A DNA stretch of 64,000 nt from an uncultured Flavobacteriaceae bacterium (GTDB lineage Bacteria > Bacteroidota > Bacteroidia > Flavobacteriales > Flavobacteriaceae). The DNA lies in NCBI GenBank assembly GCA_913065125.1, contig CAJYAG010000002.1:620001-684000 (forward strand), read 5' to 3'. This document shows positions 45,685 through 54,652 of the stretch, one piece after another. A model generated the notes under the pieces. That model was not told the DNA's origin and ran no database searches. It worked only from the letters and a program-made list of their open reading frames with translations. The position numbers and the translations under genes are program-made. Position 1 is the stretch's first letter. Each line of letters begins with the position of its first letter.

Positions 45685-46047
45685 ATGAACCGATTTGAAG
45701 ATTTAGAAGTGTATCAAAAAGCATTTGAATTTTCAATCATCATAAATAAAATAACAAGTTCAAAGTCAGATTTTGATTATAATCTAAAAAACCAAATTCA
45801 AAGAGCAGCAATTTCGATTCCGATAAATATTGCAGAAGGTTTTGAATTATAGTCAAACAAACAATTTGTGAAATTCTTATATATAAGGTAAGGCTCTAGC
45901 GGAGAAGTTAGAAGTTTATTAAGGATTTGTGAACAACTAGGATACCTGGAAAATAAAGAAGTGAAAGAATTAATAATAGCAGTTGAAGATATTTCAAAGC
46001 AATTATCAAAATTCATTAACTATTTAAAAAGAAGTGAGATTTATTAA
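45685..46047 (+). pseudogene. Four-helix-bundle (S23/IVP-type) protein gene with two in-frame stops
   Basis: The frame encodes MNRFEDLEVYQKAFEFSIII, a QIQRAAISIPINIAEGFE core, then TAG (45850-45852), SNKQFVKFLYIR, TAA (45889-45891) and GSSGEVRSLLRICEQLGYLE to a normal end. In intact relatives those codons read sense within AEGFxxxSNKQFxxFLxxAKGSSxE. The frame is kept throughout, so only two nonsense codons interrupt an otherwise full-length 120-aa gene. It sits between sufA and sufB and probably inserted there. Function of the family is unknown. Confidence 0.85.
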
Positions 46048-46071
46048 ATTTTTTAATTTTTCAATCTTTAA

Positions 46072-47523
46072 ATGATTATGAAGTACACAGAAGATAATTT
46101 AAGAGAAGAGCTAAAAACCAAAGAGTACGAATATGGTTTTTATACAGAATTAGACAGCGAAACCTTTGCAAAAGGGTTAAATGAAGATGTAGTTCGTGCT
46201 ATTTCTAAAAAGAAAAACGAACCACAATGGATGACTGATTGGAGAATTGAAGCGTTTAGAGTTTGGGAAAAAATGGAAGAGCCAGATTGGGCAAATGTGA
46301 AGTATCCGAAACCTAATTTTCAGGAAATTGCCTATTATTCTGCTCCGAAACAAAAACCAAAATTAAATTCTTTAGACGAAGTTGATCCAGATTTATTAGA
46401 GACGTTTAAAAAACTTGGAATCTCTTTAGAAGAACAAAAACGTTTGGCAAATGTTGCTGTAGATATTGTTATTGACTCTGTTTCAGTTGCTACAACATTC
46501 AAAAAAACATTAGGCGAAAAAGGCATTATTTTTATGCCAATTTCTGAAGCAATTCAAGAACATCCAGAATTGGTGAGAAAACACTTAGGAACTGTTGTTC
46601 CTACTTCAGATAATTTTTATGCAGCATTAAATTCGGCAGTTTTTTCTGACGGATCTTTCTGTTACATTCCAAAAGGTGTTCGTTGCCCGATGGAATTATC
46701 AACCTATTTTAGAATTAATGAAGGTGGAACGGGACAGTTTGAAAGAACTTTAGTTGTTGCAGACAAAGGAAGCTACGTGAGTTATTTAGAAGGTTGTACG
46801 GCACCAAGTAGAGACGAAAATCAATTGCACGCAGCTGTTGTTGAGCTTATTGCTATGGATGATGCAGAAATAAAATATTCTACCGTACAAAACTGGTTTC
46901 CTGGAGATGCCAACGGAAAAGGTGGTGTTTTTAACTTTGTAACTAAAAGAGGTTTGTGTGAAACAAATGCAAAAATTTCTTGGACACAGGTAGAAACGGG
47001 TTCTGCTGTAACGTGGAAATATCCTTCTTGTATTTTAAAAGGAAACAATTCAGTTGGAGAATTTTATTCAATTGCAGTAACAAATCATTATCAACAAGCA
47101 GATACTGGAACCAAAATGATTCACTTGGGTAAAAATACCAAGTCGACCATTATATCAAAAGGAATATCCGCAGGAAAATCACAAAACTCTTATAGAGGTT
47201 TGGTGCAAATAAACTCTAGAGCAGAAAATGCACGTAACTTTTCGCAGTGTGATAGTTTATTGATGGGAAATGAATGTGGAGCACACACGTTTCCGTACAT
47301 AGAAGCAAAAAATAAAACAGCACAAATAGAACACGAAGCAACAACAAGTAAAATTGGAGAAGATCAATTGTTTTATTGTAATCAACGAGGAATTGATACA
47401 GAAAAAGCAATTGCATTAATTGTAAACGGATTTAGTAAAGAAGTGCTCAATAAGTTGCCAATGGAATTTGCCGTAGAAGCACAAAAATTATTAGAAATCT
47501 CTCTTGAGGGGTCAGTAGGATAA
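46072..47523 (+). CDS. sufB: Fe-S cluster scaffold component SufB
   Basis: A 483-aa SufB, the scaffold of the SufBC2D complex that builds Fe-S clusters. Seen: the N-terminal [16 protein letters not shown], then [19 protein letters not shown], the beta-helix core with [20 protein letters not shown], and the C-terminal [26 protein letters not shown] with GAHTF. The start could be Met1 or Met3. Upstream is the dead four-helix gene; sufC follows after 76 bp containing a hairpin. Confidence 0.97.
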   Translation: MIMKYTEDNLREELKTKEYEYGFYTELDSETFAKGLNEDVVRAISKKKNEPQWMTDWRIEAFRVWEKMEEPDWANVKYPKPNFQEIAYYSAPKQKPKLNSLDEVDPDLLETFKKLGISLEEQKRLANVAVDIVIDSVSVATTFKKTLGEKGIIFMPISEAIQEHPELVRKHLGTVVPTSDNFYAALNSAVFSDGSFCYIPKGVRCPMELSTYFRINEGGTGQFERTLVVADKGSYVSYLEGCTAPSRDENQLHAAVVELIAMDDAEIKYSTVQNWFPGDANGKGGVFNFVTKRGLCETNAKISWTQVETGSAVTWKYPSCILKGNNSVGEFYSIAVTNHYQQADTGTKMIHLGKNTKSTIISKGISAGKSQNSYRGLVQINSRAENARNFSQCDSLLMGNECGAHTFPYIEAKNKTAQIEHEATTSKIGEDQLFYCNQRGIDTEKAIALIVNGFSKEVLNKLPMEFAVEAQKLLEISLEGSVG

Positions 47524-47539
47524 AATTTTATTGTTTAAT

Positions 47540-47581
47540 TGTTTATACGTTGAGTCGTTTAAACAGTTTAACGTATAAACA
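47540..47581. repeat. 12-bp inverted repeat between sufB and sufC
   Basis: TGTTTATACGTT and AACGTATAAACA, perfect arms around an 18-nt loop. No T-run follows; possibly an mRNA processing or stability hairpin within the operon. Confidence 0.7.
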
Positions 47582-47599
47582 GATAAACAAATTAGGAAA

Positions 47600-48349
47600 A
47601 TGTTAAAGATTAACAATTTACACGCAAGCATAGACAATAAAGCAATCTTAAAAGGATTGAATATTGAAGTAAAAGCAGGAGAAGTTCATGCAATCATGGG
47701 GCCAAATGGAGCCGGAAAAAGCACCTTGGCAAATATTGTTGCTGGAAAAGAAGAGTATGATGTTACAAACGGAATTATTGAATTAAACGGAGAAGATATT
47801 AGCGAATTAGCTCCAGAAGAAAGAGCGCATAACGGTGTGTTTTTATCCTTTCAATATCCAGTAGAAATTCCTGGAGTTTCTGTTACCAACTTTATCAAAA
47901 CTGCAATTAACGAAACTCGTAAAGCAAAAGGTTTAGAAGACATGCCTGCTAAAGACATGTTAAAAATGATTCGTGAGAAATCAGAATTGTTAGAGATAGA
48001 TCGTAAGTTTTTATCGCGTTCTTTAAATGAAGGTTTTTCTGGAGGAGAAAAAAAACGTAACGAGATTTTTCAAATGGCAATGTTAGAGCCAAAATTGGCA
48101 ATTTTAGACGAAACGGATTCTGGATTGGATATTGATGCATTGCGAATTGTTGCAAACGGCGTAAACAAACTAAAATCTAAAGACAACGCAGTAATTGTGA
48201 TTACACATTACCAACGTTTATTAGAATACATTGTTCCAGATTTTGTACATGTTTTATACGATGGTAAAATTGTAAAAACGGGTGATGCTTCTTTAGCTTT
48301 AGAACTAGAAGCAAAAGGATACGACTGGATTAAAAAGGAACTTGTTTAA
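47600..48349 (+). CDS. sufC: Fe-S cluster assembly ATPase SufC
   Basis: A 249-aa ABC ATPase energising SufBCD. Walker A is GPNGAGKSTL (residues 35-44), the signature FSGGEKKRNEIFQ, Walker B LAILDETDSGLDIDAL and the H loop VITHYQRLL. The LSFQYPVEIPGVS stretch is typical of SufC. Normal length. Confidence 0.98.
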   Translation: MLKINNLHASIDNKAILKGLNIEVKAGEVHAIMGPNGAGKSTLANIVAGKEEYDVTNGIIELNGEDISELAPEERAHNGVFLSFQYPVEIPGVSVTNFIKTAINETRKAKGLEDMPAKDMLKMIREKSELLEIDRKFLSRSLNEGFSGGEKKRNEIFQMAMLEPKLAILDETDSGLDIDALRIVANGVNKLKSKDNAVIVITHYQRLLEYIVPDFVHVLYDGKIVKTGDASLALELEAKGYDWIKKELV

Positions 48350-48354
48350 ATTAG

Positions 48355-48417
48355 TTTGCAGTAACAGTTAACAGTTTTCACAACTGCATACTGAAACTGA
48401 AAACCGAAAACTGAAAA
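48355..48417. repeat. CAGT/ACTG-type intergenic repeat, copy C
   Basis: Between sufC and sufD, ending 2 bp before the sufD ATG: TTTGCAGTAACAGTTAACAG followed by several AACTG/GAAAACTG units. Relative of copies A and B. Confidence 0.6.
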
Positions 48418-48419
48418 GA

Positions 48420-49733
48420 ATGGAATTAAAAGATAAAATAATAGAATCTTATGTAGCATTTGAAAACGATATCAATGTGAATACCGCAATTCACGATATT
48501 CGTTCAGAAGCATTACGGAATTTCGATACCTTAGGTTTTCCAACCAAGAAGTTAGAAGAATGGAAATACACGTCGTTAAATTCAGTTTTAAAAAACGATT
48601 TCAGCATTTTTCCAAACAAAGAAAATTCGATTGAATTTGCAGATGTTAAGAAGTATTTTATTCATGATATAGACACCTATAAAATTATTTTTATTGACGG
48701 AAAATACAGTTCATTCCTTTCTGATGTTACTCACGATGGAAAAGATATTTGCTTACTTTCTTCAGCTTTGTCAAAATCAAAATACACTGCAGTTATTGAA
48801 AATTATTTTAATAAAGTTGCAAAGCAAGACAATTTAACGTCTTTAAATACGGCTTTTACAAACGAAGGCGCATACATACATATTCCGAAAAATGTTGAGG
48901 TAGAAAAACCAATTCAGATCATCAATTTTACAACAGGAAATGATGTAGCAACAATGGTTCAGCCAAGAAACTTACTTGTGGTTGAAGAAAATGCACATGT
49001 TCAAATTATAGAACGTCATCAAAGTTTAACGGAAAATGCAGCGTTGACAAATGTTGTTACTGAAATTTTTGCAGCAAAAAATGCAACGGTAGATTTTTAT
49101 AAAATTCAGAACGACAAAGACAATGCTTCGTTAGTTGACAACACTTATATCGAACAAAAAACAAACAGCGAAGTTTCTGTACACACATTTTCGTTTGGAG
49201 GAAATATCACTAGAAATAATCTAAACTTTTATCAAAGAGGAGAACACATCAACTCTATTTTAAAAGGAATTACAATTATTGAAGGAAAACAACATGTAGA
49301 TCATCATACCTTGGTAAATCATATTGAGCCGAATTGTGAAAGTCATCAAGATTATAAAGGTATTTTTGACGAACGTTCTACAGGTGTTTTTAACGGAAAA
49401 GTAATTGTAGAAAAAGAAGCGCAGAAAACAAATGCGTATCAACAAAACAACAATGTTTTAATAAGTGATAAAGCAACCATTAATGCAAAGCCACAATTAG
49501 AGATTTTTGCTGATGATGTAAAATGTTCTCATGGTTGTACCATAGGTCAGTTAGATAATGACGCTTTATTTTACATGCAACAACGTGGAATTCCAAAGAA
49601 AGAAGGAAAAGCATTATTGATGTACGCTTTTGCAAACACCGTGTTAGAAAGTGTAAAAATTCCGGAAGTAAAATCTAGAATTACAAAGTTGATTGCTACA
49701 AAGTTAGGTGTTAATATGGGATTTGATTTATAA
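48420..49733 (+). CDS. sufD: Fe-S cluster assembly protein SufD
   Basis: A 437-aa paralogue of SufB forming the heterodimer with it. The beta-helix core shows HHTLVNHIEPNCESHQDYKG, and the C terminus KCSHGCTIGQLDNDALFYMQ then RGIPKKEGKALLMYAF, typical of SufD including the conserved His/Cys. Last gene of the sufABCD run, closed by a terminator at 49762-49788. sufS is 1.8 kb further on, beyond a gene on the other strand. Confidence 0.96.
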   Translation: MELKDKIIESYVAFENDINVNTAIHDIRSEALRNFDTLGFPTKKLEEWKYTSLNSVLKNDFSIFPNKENSIEFADVKKYFIHDIDTYKIIFIDGKYSSFLSDVTHDGKDICLLSSALSKSKYTAVIENYFNKVAKQDNLTSLNTAFTNEGAYIHIPKNVEVEKPIQIINFTTGNDVATMVQPRNLLVVEENAHVQIIERHQSLTENAALTNVVTEIFAAKNATVDFYKIQNDKDNASLVDNTYIEQKTNSEVSVHTFSFGGNITRNNLNFYQRGEHINSILKGITIIEGKQHVDHHTLVNHIEPNCESHQDYKGIFDERSTGVFNGKVIVEKEAQKTNAYQQNNNVLISDKATINAKPQLEIFADDVKCSHGCTIGQLDNDALFYMQQRGIPKKEGKALLMYAFANTVLESVKIPEVKSRITKLIATKLGVNMGFDL

Positions 49734-49761
49734 ACAACAAAGTTGTTTTTGCATAAAACAT

Positions 49762-49788
49762 AAACCACGCAACTTGCGTGGTTTTTTG
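49762..49788 (+). terminator. Intrinsic terminator of the suf operon
   Basis: AAACCACGC / GCGTGGTTT with loop AACTT and six T. Confidence 0.9.
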
Positions 49789-49824
49789 TTATATTTGAGA
49801 AGCAGTATATAAAAACAAAACAAC

Positions 49825-50028
49825 ATGAATAAAAGTATTAAAACCGTCTTGTTAATTGCGGGAATCCTATTAATTGGATACGGAATTTACACATTAATTC
49901 AGCCAGAGACTCAAGTTTCTATTGGAGATTTAGATTTAGTAAAAACACAAGAAAACACAGATTCTTATATTACAATTGCATTAGGAATTATAGCTGCTGC
50001 AGTTGGGCTGTTAAAGAGGAGGAAATAA
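49825..50028 (+). CDS. Small two-helix membrane protein (DUF3185-like)
   Basis: A 67-aa protein with a helix at about 8-25 (LLIAGILLIGYGIYTL), a short polar loop containing QPETQVSIGDLDLVKTQ, and a second helix near the C terminus (IALGIIAAAVGLL) ending RRK. It resembles the small DUF3185-type family of unknown function. It lies after the suf terminator and probably has its own promoter. Confidence 0.6.
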   Translation: MNKSIKTVLLIAGILLIGYGIYTLIQPETQVSIGDLDLVKTQENTDSYITIALGIIAAAVGLLKRRK

Positions 50029-50084
50029 ATATTTTACCATGTCTATAAAGTTTTGGGAGAGATAAAGAGTTGTAAATTATAGTT

Positions 50085-50120
50085 TAGATTTCTCGGTTAC
50101 GCTTCGTTTTGCTCGAAATG
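50085..50120. repeat. Short intergenic palindromic repeat (TTTCTCGG...CGAAATGA)
   Basis: ATTTCTCG and CTCGAAAT flank GTTACGCTTCGTTTTG. It is a small inverted repeat between convergent genes, of a kind common in flavobacterial intergenic regions. Confidence 0.45.
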
Positions 50121-50166
50121 AAATTACGTTATAACCCAGGAATCCAAGAGTCAAAAAATCTAACTT

Positions 50167-51489
50167 TTATTTTTTGATACTTTCCAAAACACCCTTTAAA
50201 AACTCATTAATATCAATATGAGCAAGTCCCATTCGAACGACAACTAAATCTTGGTCAGGAAAAACAAATACAAACTGACCTTGGTATCCGCTTGCATAAA
50301 ACATATTTATAGGAACATCAGGGAATTGCCCTTCTGCGTTTAACCAAAAATGTCCGCCATATGTTCCGTCAGAACCATTTGTCGGTATTGTAATATAATC
50401 AACCCAAGTAGCATCGAAAAGTTGTTCGCCGTTCCAGTTTCCTTTATTTAAATAAAGTAATCCAAATTTTGCCCAATCTCTTGGTGTTGCCCAAGCGTAC
50501 GAAGAACCAACATAATTTCCTGTCATATCAGTTTCAATAAGCATAGAATTCATACCAATTTTATCAATAAATTCGGCATACCAATAATCTAAGTATTCTT
50601 GATGTGTTTTAAATGTATTTCTAAGGATTCCTGATAATAAATTACTTGTTCCAGAAGAATAATTCCAGGTTTGGTTTGGCTTACCAACAAATTGTTTTTT
50701 AGCTTGAATCTTCGTCATGTCTTTTTCTAGAAACAACATTTTGGTAACGTCAGAAATTTCGTTGTAATTTTCATCCCAAGCTAAACCAGAATTCATTTGT
50801 AATAAATTATTGATGGTAATTTCTTTTCTATCATCATTTTGCCATTCGGCAATTGGCGCTTTATCAAACACATTTATTTTCCCTTGTGTTTGCATAATTC
50901 CGTACACAGTACTCATAATACTTTTGGTCATCGACCAACCTAAAATACGTGAGTTTTTTGTAAAACCCTTGTCGTATTGCTCCGCTATAATTTGGTTTTT
51001 ATGAATTACAACAACAGCTCTTGTTTGCGTGTTGTTTGTAAATAAATTTGCAACAGTTTTAGTTAGCTTATTGTAATTTACATTTGTTAAAATCGAATCT
51101 TTTTGGTCTGCATTTCCAAACGGAAAAGCAATCGTATTATTTGGTTGTGCTCTTTTTGGAGTTTTTACTTTTAATGTGGTATCAAAATCATCAGTAATTA
51201 AAACACTTCCTAAACCTTCTCTATAAATTGCAGTTCTGGTTAATAATCCAAAAACGGAAGCCGAGCTTGTTTTTAGACCTTTGTTAACTTTGTCTGAACC
51301 TAAATTTATTGGAGAAAAATTATTGTCTGTACTGTCTGTAAATTGCATGGTTCTTTCAGCCAAAAACACAGATGAATTCATGCTTTTTGCAGAATATCCA
51401 GCAATGATATTTAATTTTGGATAATTGTAGACAATAAGTATTAATATAATAGAAATAAGTAATAATAAGGCTCTTTTTAGAATTTTCAT
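50167..51489 (-). CDS. Serine hydrolase (class C beta-lactamase-related)
   Basis: A 440-aa membrane-anchored protein (N-terminal helix about 5-25) of the serine hydrolase/beta-lactamase superfamily (PF00144). The active-site SxxK is SMTK in ILGWSMTKSIMST; the Tyr motif is in WNYSSGTSNLLSGIL, and the third motif region is GGHFWLNAEG. Function is probably an esterase or peptidase acting on peptidoglycan-like peptides; true beta-lactamase activity is not implied. It splits sufS from sufABCD on the opposite strand. Confidence 0.87.
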   Translation of the reverse strand: MKILKRALLLLISIILILIVYNYPKLNIIAGYSAKSMNSSVFLAERTMQFTDSTDNNFSPINLGSDKVNKGLKTSSASVFGLLTRTAIYREGLGSVLITDDFDTTLKVKTPKRAQPNNTIAFPFGNADQKDSILTNVNYNKLTKTVANLFTNNTQTRAVVVIHKNQIIAEQYDKGFTKNSRILGWSMTKSIMSTVYGIMQTQGKINVFDKAPIAEWQNDDRKEITINNLLQMNSGLAWDENYNEISDVTKMLFLEKDMTKIQAKKQFVGKPNQTWNYSSGTSNLLSGILRNTFKTHQEYLDYWYAEFIDKIGMNSMLIETDMTGNYVGSSYAWATPRDWAKFGLLYLNKGNWNGEQLFDATWVDYITIPTNGSDGTYGGHFWLNAEGQFPDVPINMFYASGYQGQFVFVFPDQDLVVVRMGLAHIDINEFLKGVLESIKK

Positions 51490-51564
51490 TTAAAAAAATA
51501 TAAAATAGTAGCAGTAAATATAATAATTTAACGCTTGTTATATGGATGTCTCACTTACAAAAGT

Positions 51565-51572
51565 TATTTTTG
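51565..51572 (+). promoter_or_regulatory. -7 element of sufS
   Basis: TATTTTTG, 17 bp before the ATG; transcription starting near 51579 excludes the longer frame that begins at 51535. Confidence 0.4.
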
Positions 51573-51588
51573 TATTTCAATACACAAG

Positions 51589-52803
51589 ATGATGTTTCCA
51601 GTAGAAAAAATTAGAGCAGATTTCCCAATTTTACAAAGACAAGTTAATGGCAAGCCTTTGGTATATTTTGACAATGCAGCTACATCGCAAACGCCAAAAA
51701 TTGTGATTGATGCCATTGTAGATTATTATAGCAATTACAATGCAAATATTCATCGCGGAGTTCATGCTTTGAGTCAAGAAGCTACTGACAAATACGAAGA
51801 AGCACGACTTAAAATTCAGAAACATTTTAATGCAGGAAAAGCCTATGAAATCATTTTTACTGCAGGTACAACACACGGAATAAATATGGTTGCTGCTGGT
51901 TTTTATGAATTGTTAGAAAAAGGAGATGAAATTATTGTTTCTGCTTTAGAACATCATTCTAATATTGTGCCTTGGCAAATGTTGTGCGAAAAAACAGGCG
52001 CTGTTTTAAAAGTGATTCCGATGTTGCAAAACGGAACATTAAATATGAATGCATTTGATGAAATCCTTTCGTCAAAAACAAAAATGGTTTTCTGTAATCA
52101 TGTTTCAAATGCACTAGGAACGATCAATCCTATTAAAGAAATTATTGAAAAAGCACATAAAGTTGGCGCTGCAGTTTTAATTGACGGCGCTCAAGCAACG
52201 CCACATATAAAACCAAATTTGCAAGAATTAGATGTCGATTTTTATGTTGCATCTGCACATAAAATTTGTGGTCCAACTGGAGTTGGAATTCTTTACGGAA
52301 AAGAAAAATGGCTACAAAAATTACCGCCATATCAAGGTGGAGGAGAAATGATTGAAACCGTAACTTTTGAAAAAACGACCTATGCAGGTTTGCCACATAA
52401 ATTTGAAGCAGGAACCCCAAATATTTGTGGCGGAATTGCTTTTGGAGTTGCATTAGATTATATGAACGCTATTGGATTTGATGAAATTGCTGCTTACGAA
52501 GAAGAATTATTACAATATGGAACCAATAAGTTACAAGAAATTGATGGAGTTGTAATTTACGGAACATCAAAAAAGACCGCCGTTATTTCTTTTAATGTAG
52601 AAGGAGTTCATTCGTATGATATTGGAGTAATTCTAGATAAATTAGGAGTTGCCGTTAGAACCGGACATCATTGCGCACAGCCAATCATGAATTTTTATAA
52701 TATTCCAGGAACCGTGAGAGCTTCGTTTTCTTTTTACAACACAAAAGAGGAAATAGATGTTTTTATTGCAGCTGTAAAAAAAGCTGTGATGATGTTGAGT
52801 TAG
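51589..52803 (+). CDS. sufS: Cysteine desulfurase SufS
   Basis: A 404-aa PLP-dependent class V aminotransferase-fold enzyme that takes sulfur from cysteine for Fe-S assembly. The PLP Lys is in VASAHKICGPTGVGIL, the active Cys in RTGHHCAQPIMNFY, and the N-terminal YFDNAATSQTPK and NANIHRGVHALS match SufS. Group II (SufS) rather than IscS by these motifs. Start chosen by the promoter at 51565 and the family start. No sufE follows here. Confidence 0.95.
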   Translation: MMFPVEKIRADFPILQRQVNGKPLVYFDNAATSQTPKIVIDAIVDYYSNYNANIHRGVHALSQEATDKYEEARLKIQKHFNAGKAYEIIFTAGTTHGINMVAAGFYELLEKGDEIIVSALEHHSNIVPWQMLCEKTGAVLKVIPMLQNGTLNMNAFDEILSSKTKMVFCNHVSNALGTINPIKEIIEKAHKVGAAVLIDGAQATPHIKPNLQELDVDFYVASAHKICGPTGVGILYGKEKWLQKLPPYQGGGEMIETVTFEKTTYAGLPHKFEAGTPNICGGIAFGVALDYMNAIGFDEIAAYEEELLQYGTNKLQEIDGVVIYGTSKKTAVISFNVEGVHSYDIGVILDKLGVAVRTGHHCAQPIMNFYNIPGTVRASFSFYNTKEEIDVFIAAVKKAVMMLS

Positions 52804-53133
52804 TATATTGTAAAAAGTTACTTTTTTTTACTAGAATACTATTTTTTGACGTTTCCTTAAATCCTTTTTTATTTTTCAAAAAAAATAGTTGAATACTATT
52901 CGTTTTTCTTAAACACTTCATAATGAATGCTTTAAATGTTTTACCTCACGGAAAACCGTGAGCCTCATCTCACGGTTTTCCGTGAGGTGGATTTCACGGT
53001 TTATGGGGATTGTAGAAATGTTAAAATTTTCTTAAAATTGTAAATGAATTAAAAATTAAACAAACTCTCACCATGTTTAAAAATCAACATTTAATTCAAA
53101 AACTAATTATTAATTAATTTAAATTTTTACAAA
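52804..53133. other. 330-bp intergenic region before the M43 protease
   Basis: No gene found. The first 140 bp are plain T-rich sequence. It holds the large double palindrome at 52943-52988, a third related half-site at about 52991-53007, and then AT-rich sequence with a 14-codon frame at 53073 that I do not consider real. Confidence 0.7.
52943..52988. repeat. Perfect 20-bp inverted repeat made of two ACGGAAAACCGT-type palindromes
   Basis: The left arm ACCTCACGGAAAACCGTGAG is itself palindromic (CTCACGG-AAAA-CCGTGAG) and is repeated exactly in inverse after CCTCAT. Fourteen bases (CACGGTTTATGGGG) further on match, inverted, CCCCATTTTCCGTG of the first locus at 11 of 14 positions. Same core as 6470-6507; the next gene is again a lipoprotein. 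Confidence 0.85.
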
Positions 53134-54180
53134 ATGAAAAAAATCATTTTACTTTTTGCATTCGCTCTAATAGGCTTTGCATCGTGTCAAGACTCAACAG
53201 AAGAAGTAGTTGAGCAACAACAGTCTAAAATTGATATGAGTGACTTTTTTGTGTACACAGAGCAAGGAACAGATCTTTTGTCAAAGTCATCAAATTCTAG
53301 AAACTGTTATTCAATGAAAGTTTTAAATCAGAAACTTGATGAAAACCCAGGCTTGTTCAAAAAAATGTATGATATTGAATATGCTACGCGAAAATCTATC
53401 TCAGCTAAAGGAAAGCCAGGTGGTGGTGGCGGAAATGGTGGCGGTGGAACAGATCCAGTTCCATACACAGGTGCTATTACAATCCCTGTAATTATAAATA
53501 TATTAGAGGATAATCCAGGAGATGTTACGCAAGCTCAAATTAATTCTCAAATAGCAATCTTAAATGAAGACTTTAATAACAACAATCCAAATACCCCAAA
53601 TGCGCCAGCAGAGTTTTCTGGATTAGTAGCAGATGTAAATATCACTTTTACATTAGCTGGAGTTAATAGAAAAGTATCTTCTAAATCAACTTGGGGAACA
53701 AATGATGCTATGAAAGATTCTGGACAAGGAGGAATCGATGCAACAGATCCTTCGAGTTACTTAAATGTATGGGTTTGTAACATTGGTGGTGGAATTTTAG
53801 GATATGCACAATTTCCTGGAGGAGCTGCAGCTACTGATGGTGTTGTAATTGGGAATGATTATTTTGGAGAAACAAGCGGAGTTTATGGAGACGGAAGAAC
53901 AGCTACACATGAAGTTGGTCACTGGTTAAACTTACGTCACATTTGGGGAGATGGAAGATGTCGTCAAGATGATTTTGTTGCAGATACTCCAAGCTCAGAC
54001 AGATCTAATGGAGGTTGTCCAACTTACCCAACAGTACATTGTAAATCTGCAGATATGACAATGAACTATATGGACTATGTTTATGACGACTGTATGTACA
54101 TGTTTACAAATGGTCAAAATGACAGAATGAGAGCATTATTTACTGCTGGAGGGCCTAAAGCTTCTTTTGTTGGTAATTAA
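53134..54180 (+). CDS. M43-family (pappalysin/cytophagalysin) zinc metalloprotease, lipoprotein
   Basis: A 348-aa exported protease. Lipobox LIGFASC (Cys18) predicts a lipid anchor, then a spacer with a Gly-rich segment (residues about 91-107). The metzincin zinc motif HEVGHWLNLRH (259-269) has all three His and the catalytic Glu260; the Met-turn is in TMNYMDYVYDD. Adjacent GGAAATDGVVIG and GRTATHEVGHW are typical M43 features. Terminator at 54197-54222. Confidence 0.93.
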   Translation: MKKIILLFAFALIGFASCQDSTEEVVEQQQSKIDMSDFFVYTEQGTDLLSKSSNSRNCYSMKVLNQKLDENPGLFKKMYDIEYATRKSISAKGKPGGGGGNGGGGTDPVPYTGAITIPVIINILEDNPGDVTQAQINSQIAILNEDFNNNNPNTPNAPAEFSGLVADVNITFTLAGVNRKVSSKSTWGTNDAMKDSGQGGIDATDPSSYLNVWVCNIGGGILGYAQFPGGAAATDGVVIGNDYFGETSGVYGDGRTATHEVGHWLNLRHIWGDGRCRQDDFVADTPSSDRSNGGCPTYPTVHCKSADMTMNYMDYVYDDCMYMFTNGQNDRMRALFTAGGPKASFVGN

Positions 54181-54196
54181 TTGAGTAGTTAATAAT

Positions 54197-54222
54197 AAAG
54201 CGCCATATATCATGGCGCTTTT
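54197..54222 (+). terminator. Intrinsic terminator of the M43 protease gene
   Basis: AAAGCGCCAT / ATGGCGCTTT, 10-bp stem, 5-nt loop, then TTC-rich tail. Confidence 0.8.
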
Positions 54223-54236
54223 CTTATCTTTAAAAA

Positions 54237-54650
54237 ATGAAATTCACAAGTTATTTGTTCTTCTTACTCATCTTTATGAATTGTACTGCTCAAAAGTTAC
54301 TCGATTTAAAAGAAGTTACCTATGAAGCTTCTACTCGAGGTAAAAATATAGAATTTAAAATTACTTCAGATTCAATAATCTATCACGAGAATAATACGGT
54401 TAAAAAATTAAAAATGTCTTCCGACACTTGGAAAGAAATTATAGGACTTGCTACTAAATTTGATGTTGAGAAAATAGAAAATTTTAATCCTCCTTCTAAG
54501 AATCGAATTTTAGATAAAGCTTTACATGCTACACTAAAATTTAAAGTAAATAATACGCTATATATTTCGCAAGTTTTTGATCATGGAAATCCACCAATAG
54601 AATTAAAAGGATTTATGGACTTACTATTTAGTTTAGTAGAAATAAAATAA
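54237..54650 (+). CDS. Small exported lipoprotein-like hypothetical protein
   Basis: A 137-aa protein with a signal segment (MKFTSYLFFLLIFMNCTAQ) whose LIFMNC resembles a lipobox at Cys16. The rest is predicted mostly beta (TYEASTRGKNIEFKITSD, HATLKFKVNNTLYISQVFDH) with a short helix at the end. No family recognised with confidence. It ends 2 bp before the stop of the convergent rnhA. Confidence 0.6.
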   Translation: MKFTSYLFFLLIFMNCTAQKLLDLKEVTYEASTRGKNIEFKITSDSIIYHENNTVKKLKMSSDTWKEIIGLATKFDVEKIENFNPPSKNRILDKALHATLKFKVNNTLYISQVFDHGNPPIELKGFMDLLFSLVEIK

Positions 54651-54652
54651 AA

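Noticed and set aside
50167..51489. Calling the serine hydrolase an AmpC-type beta-lactamase resistance gene
   Set aside because: SxxK is present but the typical KTG motif is not, and the membrane anchor and flanks fit a generic serine hydrolase.
53073..53117. 14-codon ORF before the M43 protease as a possible leader peptide
   Set aside because: No codon bias for one amino acid and no terminator/antiterminator pair after it.
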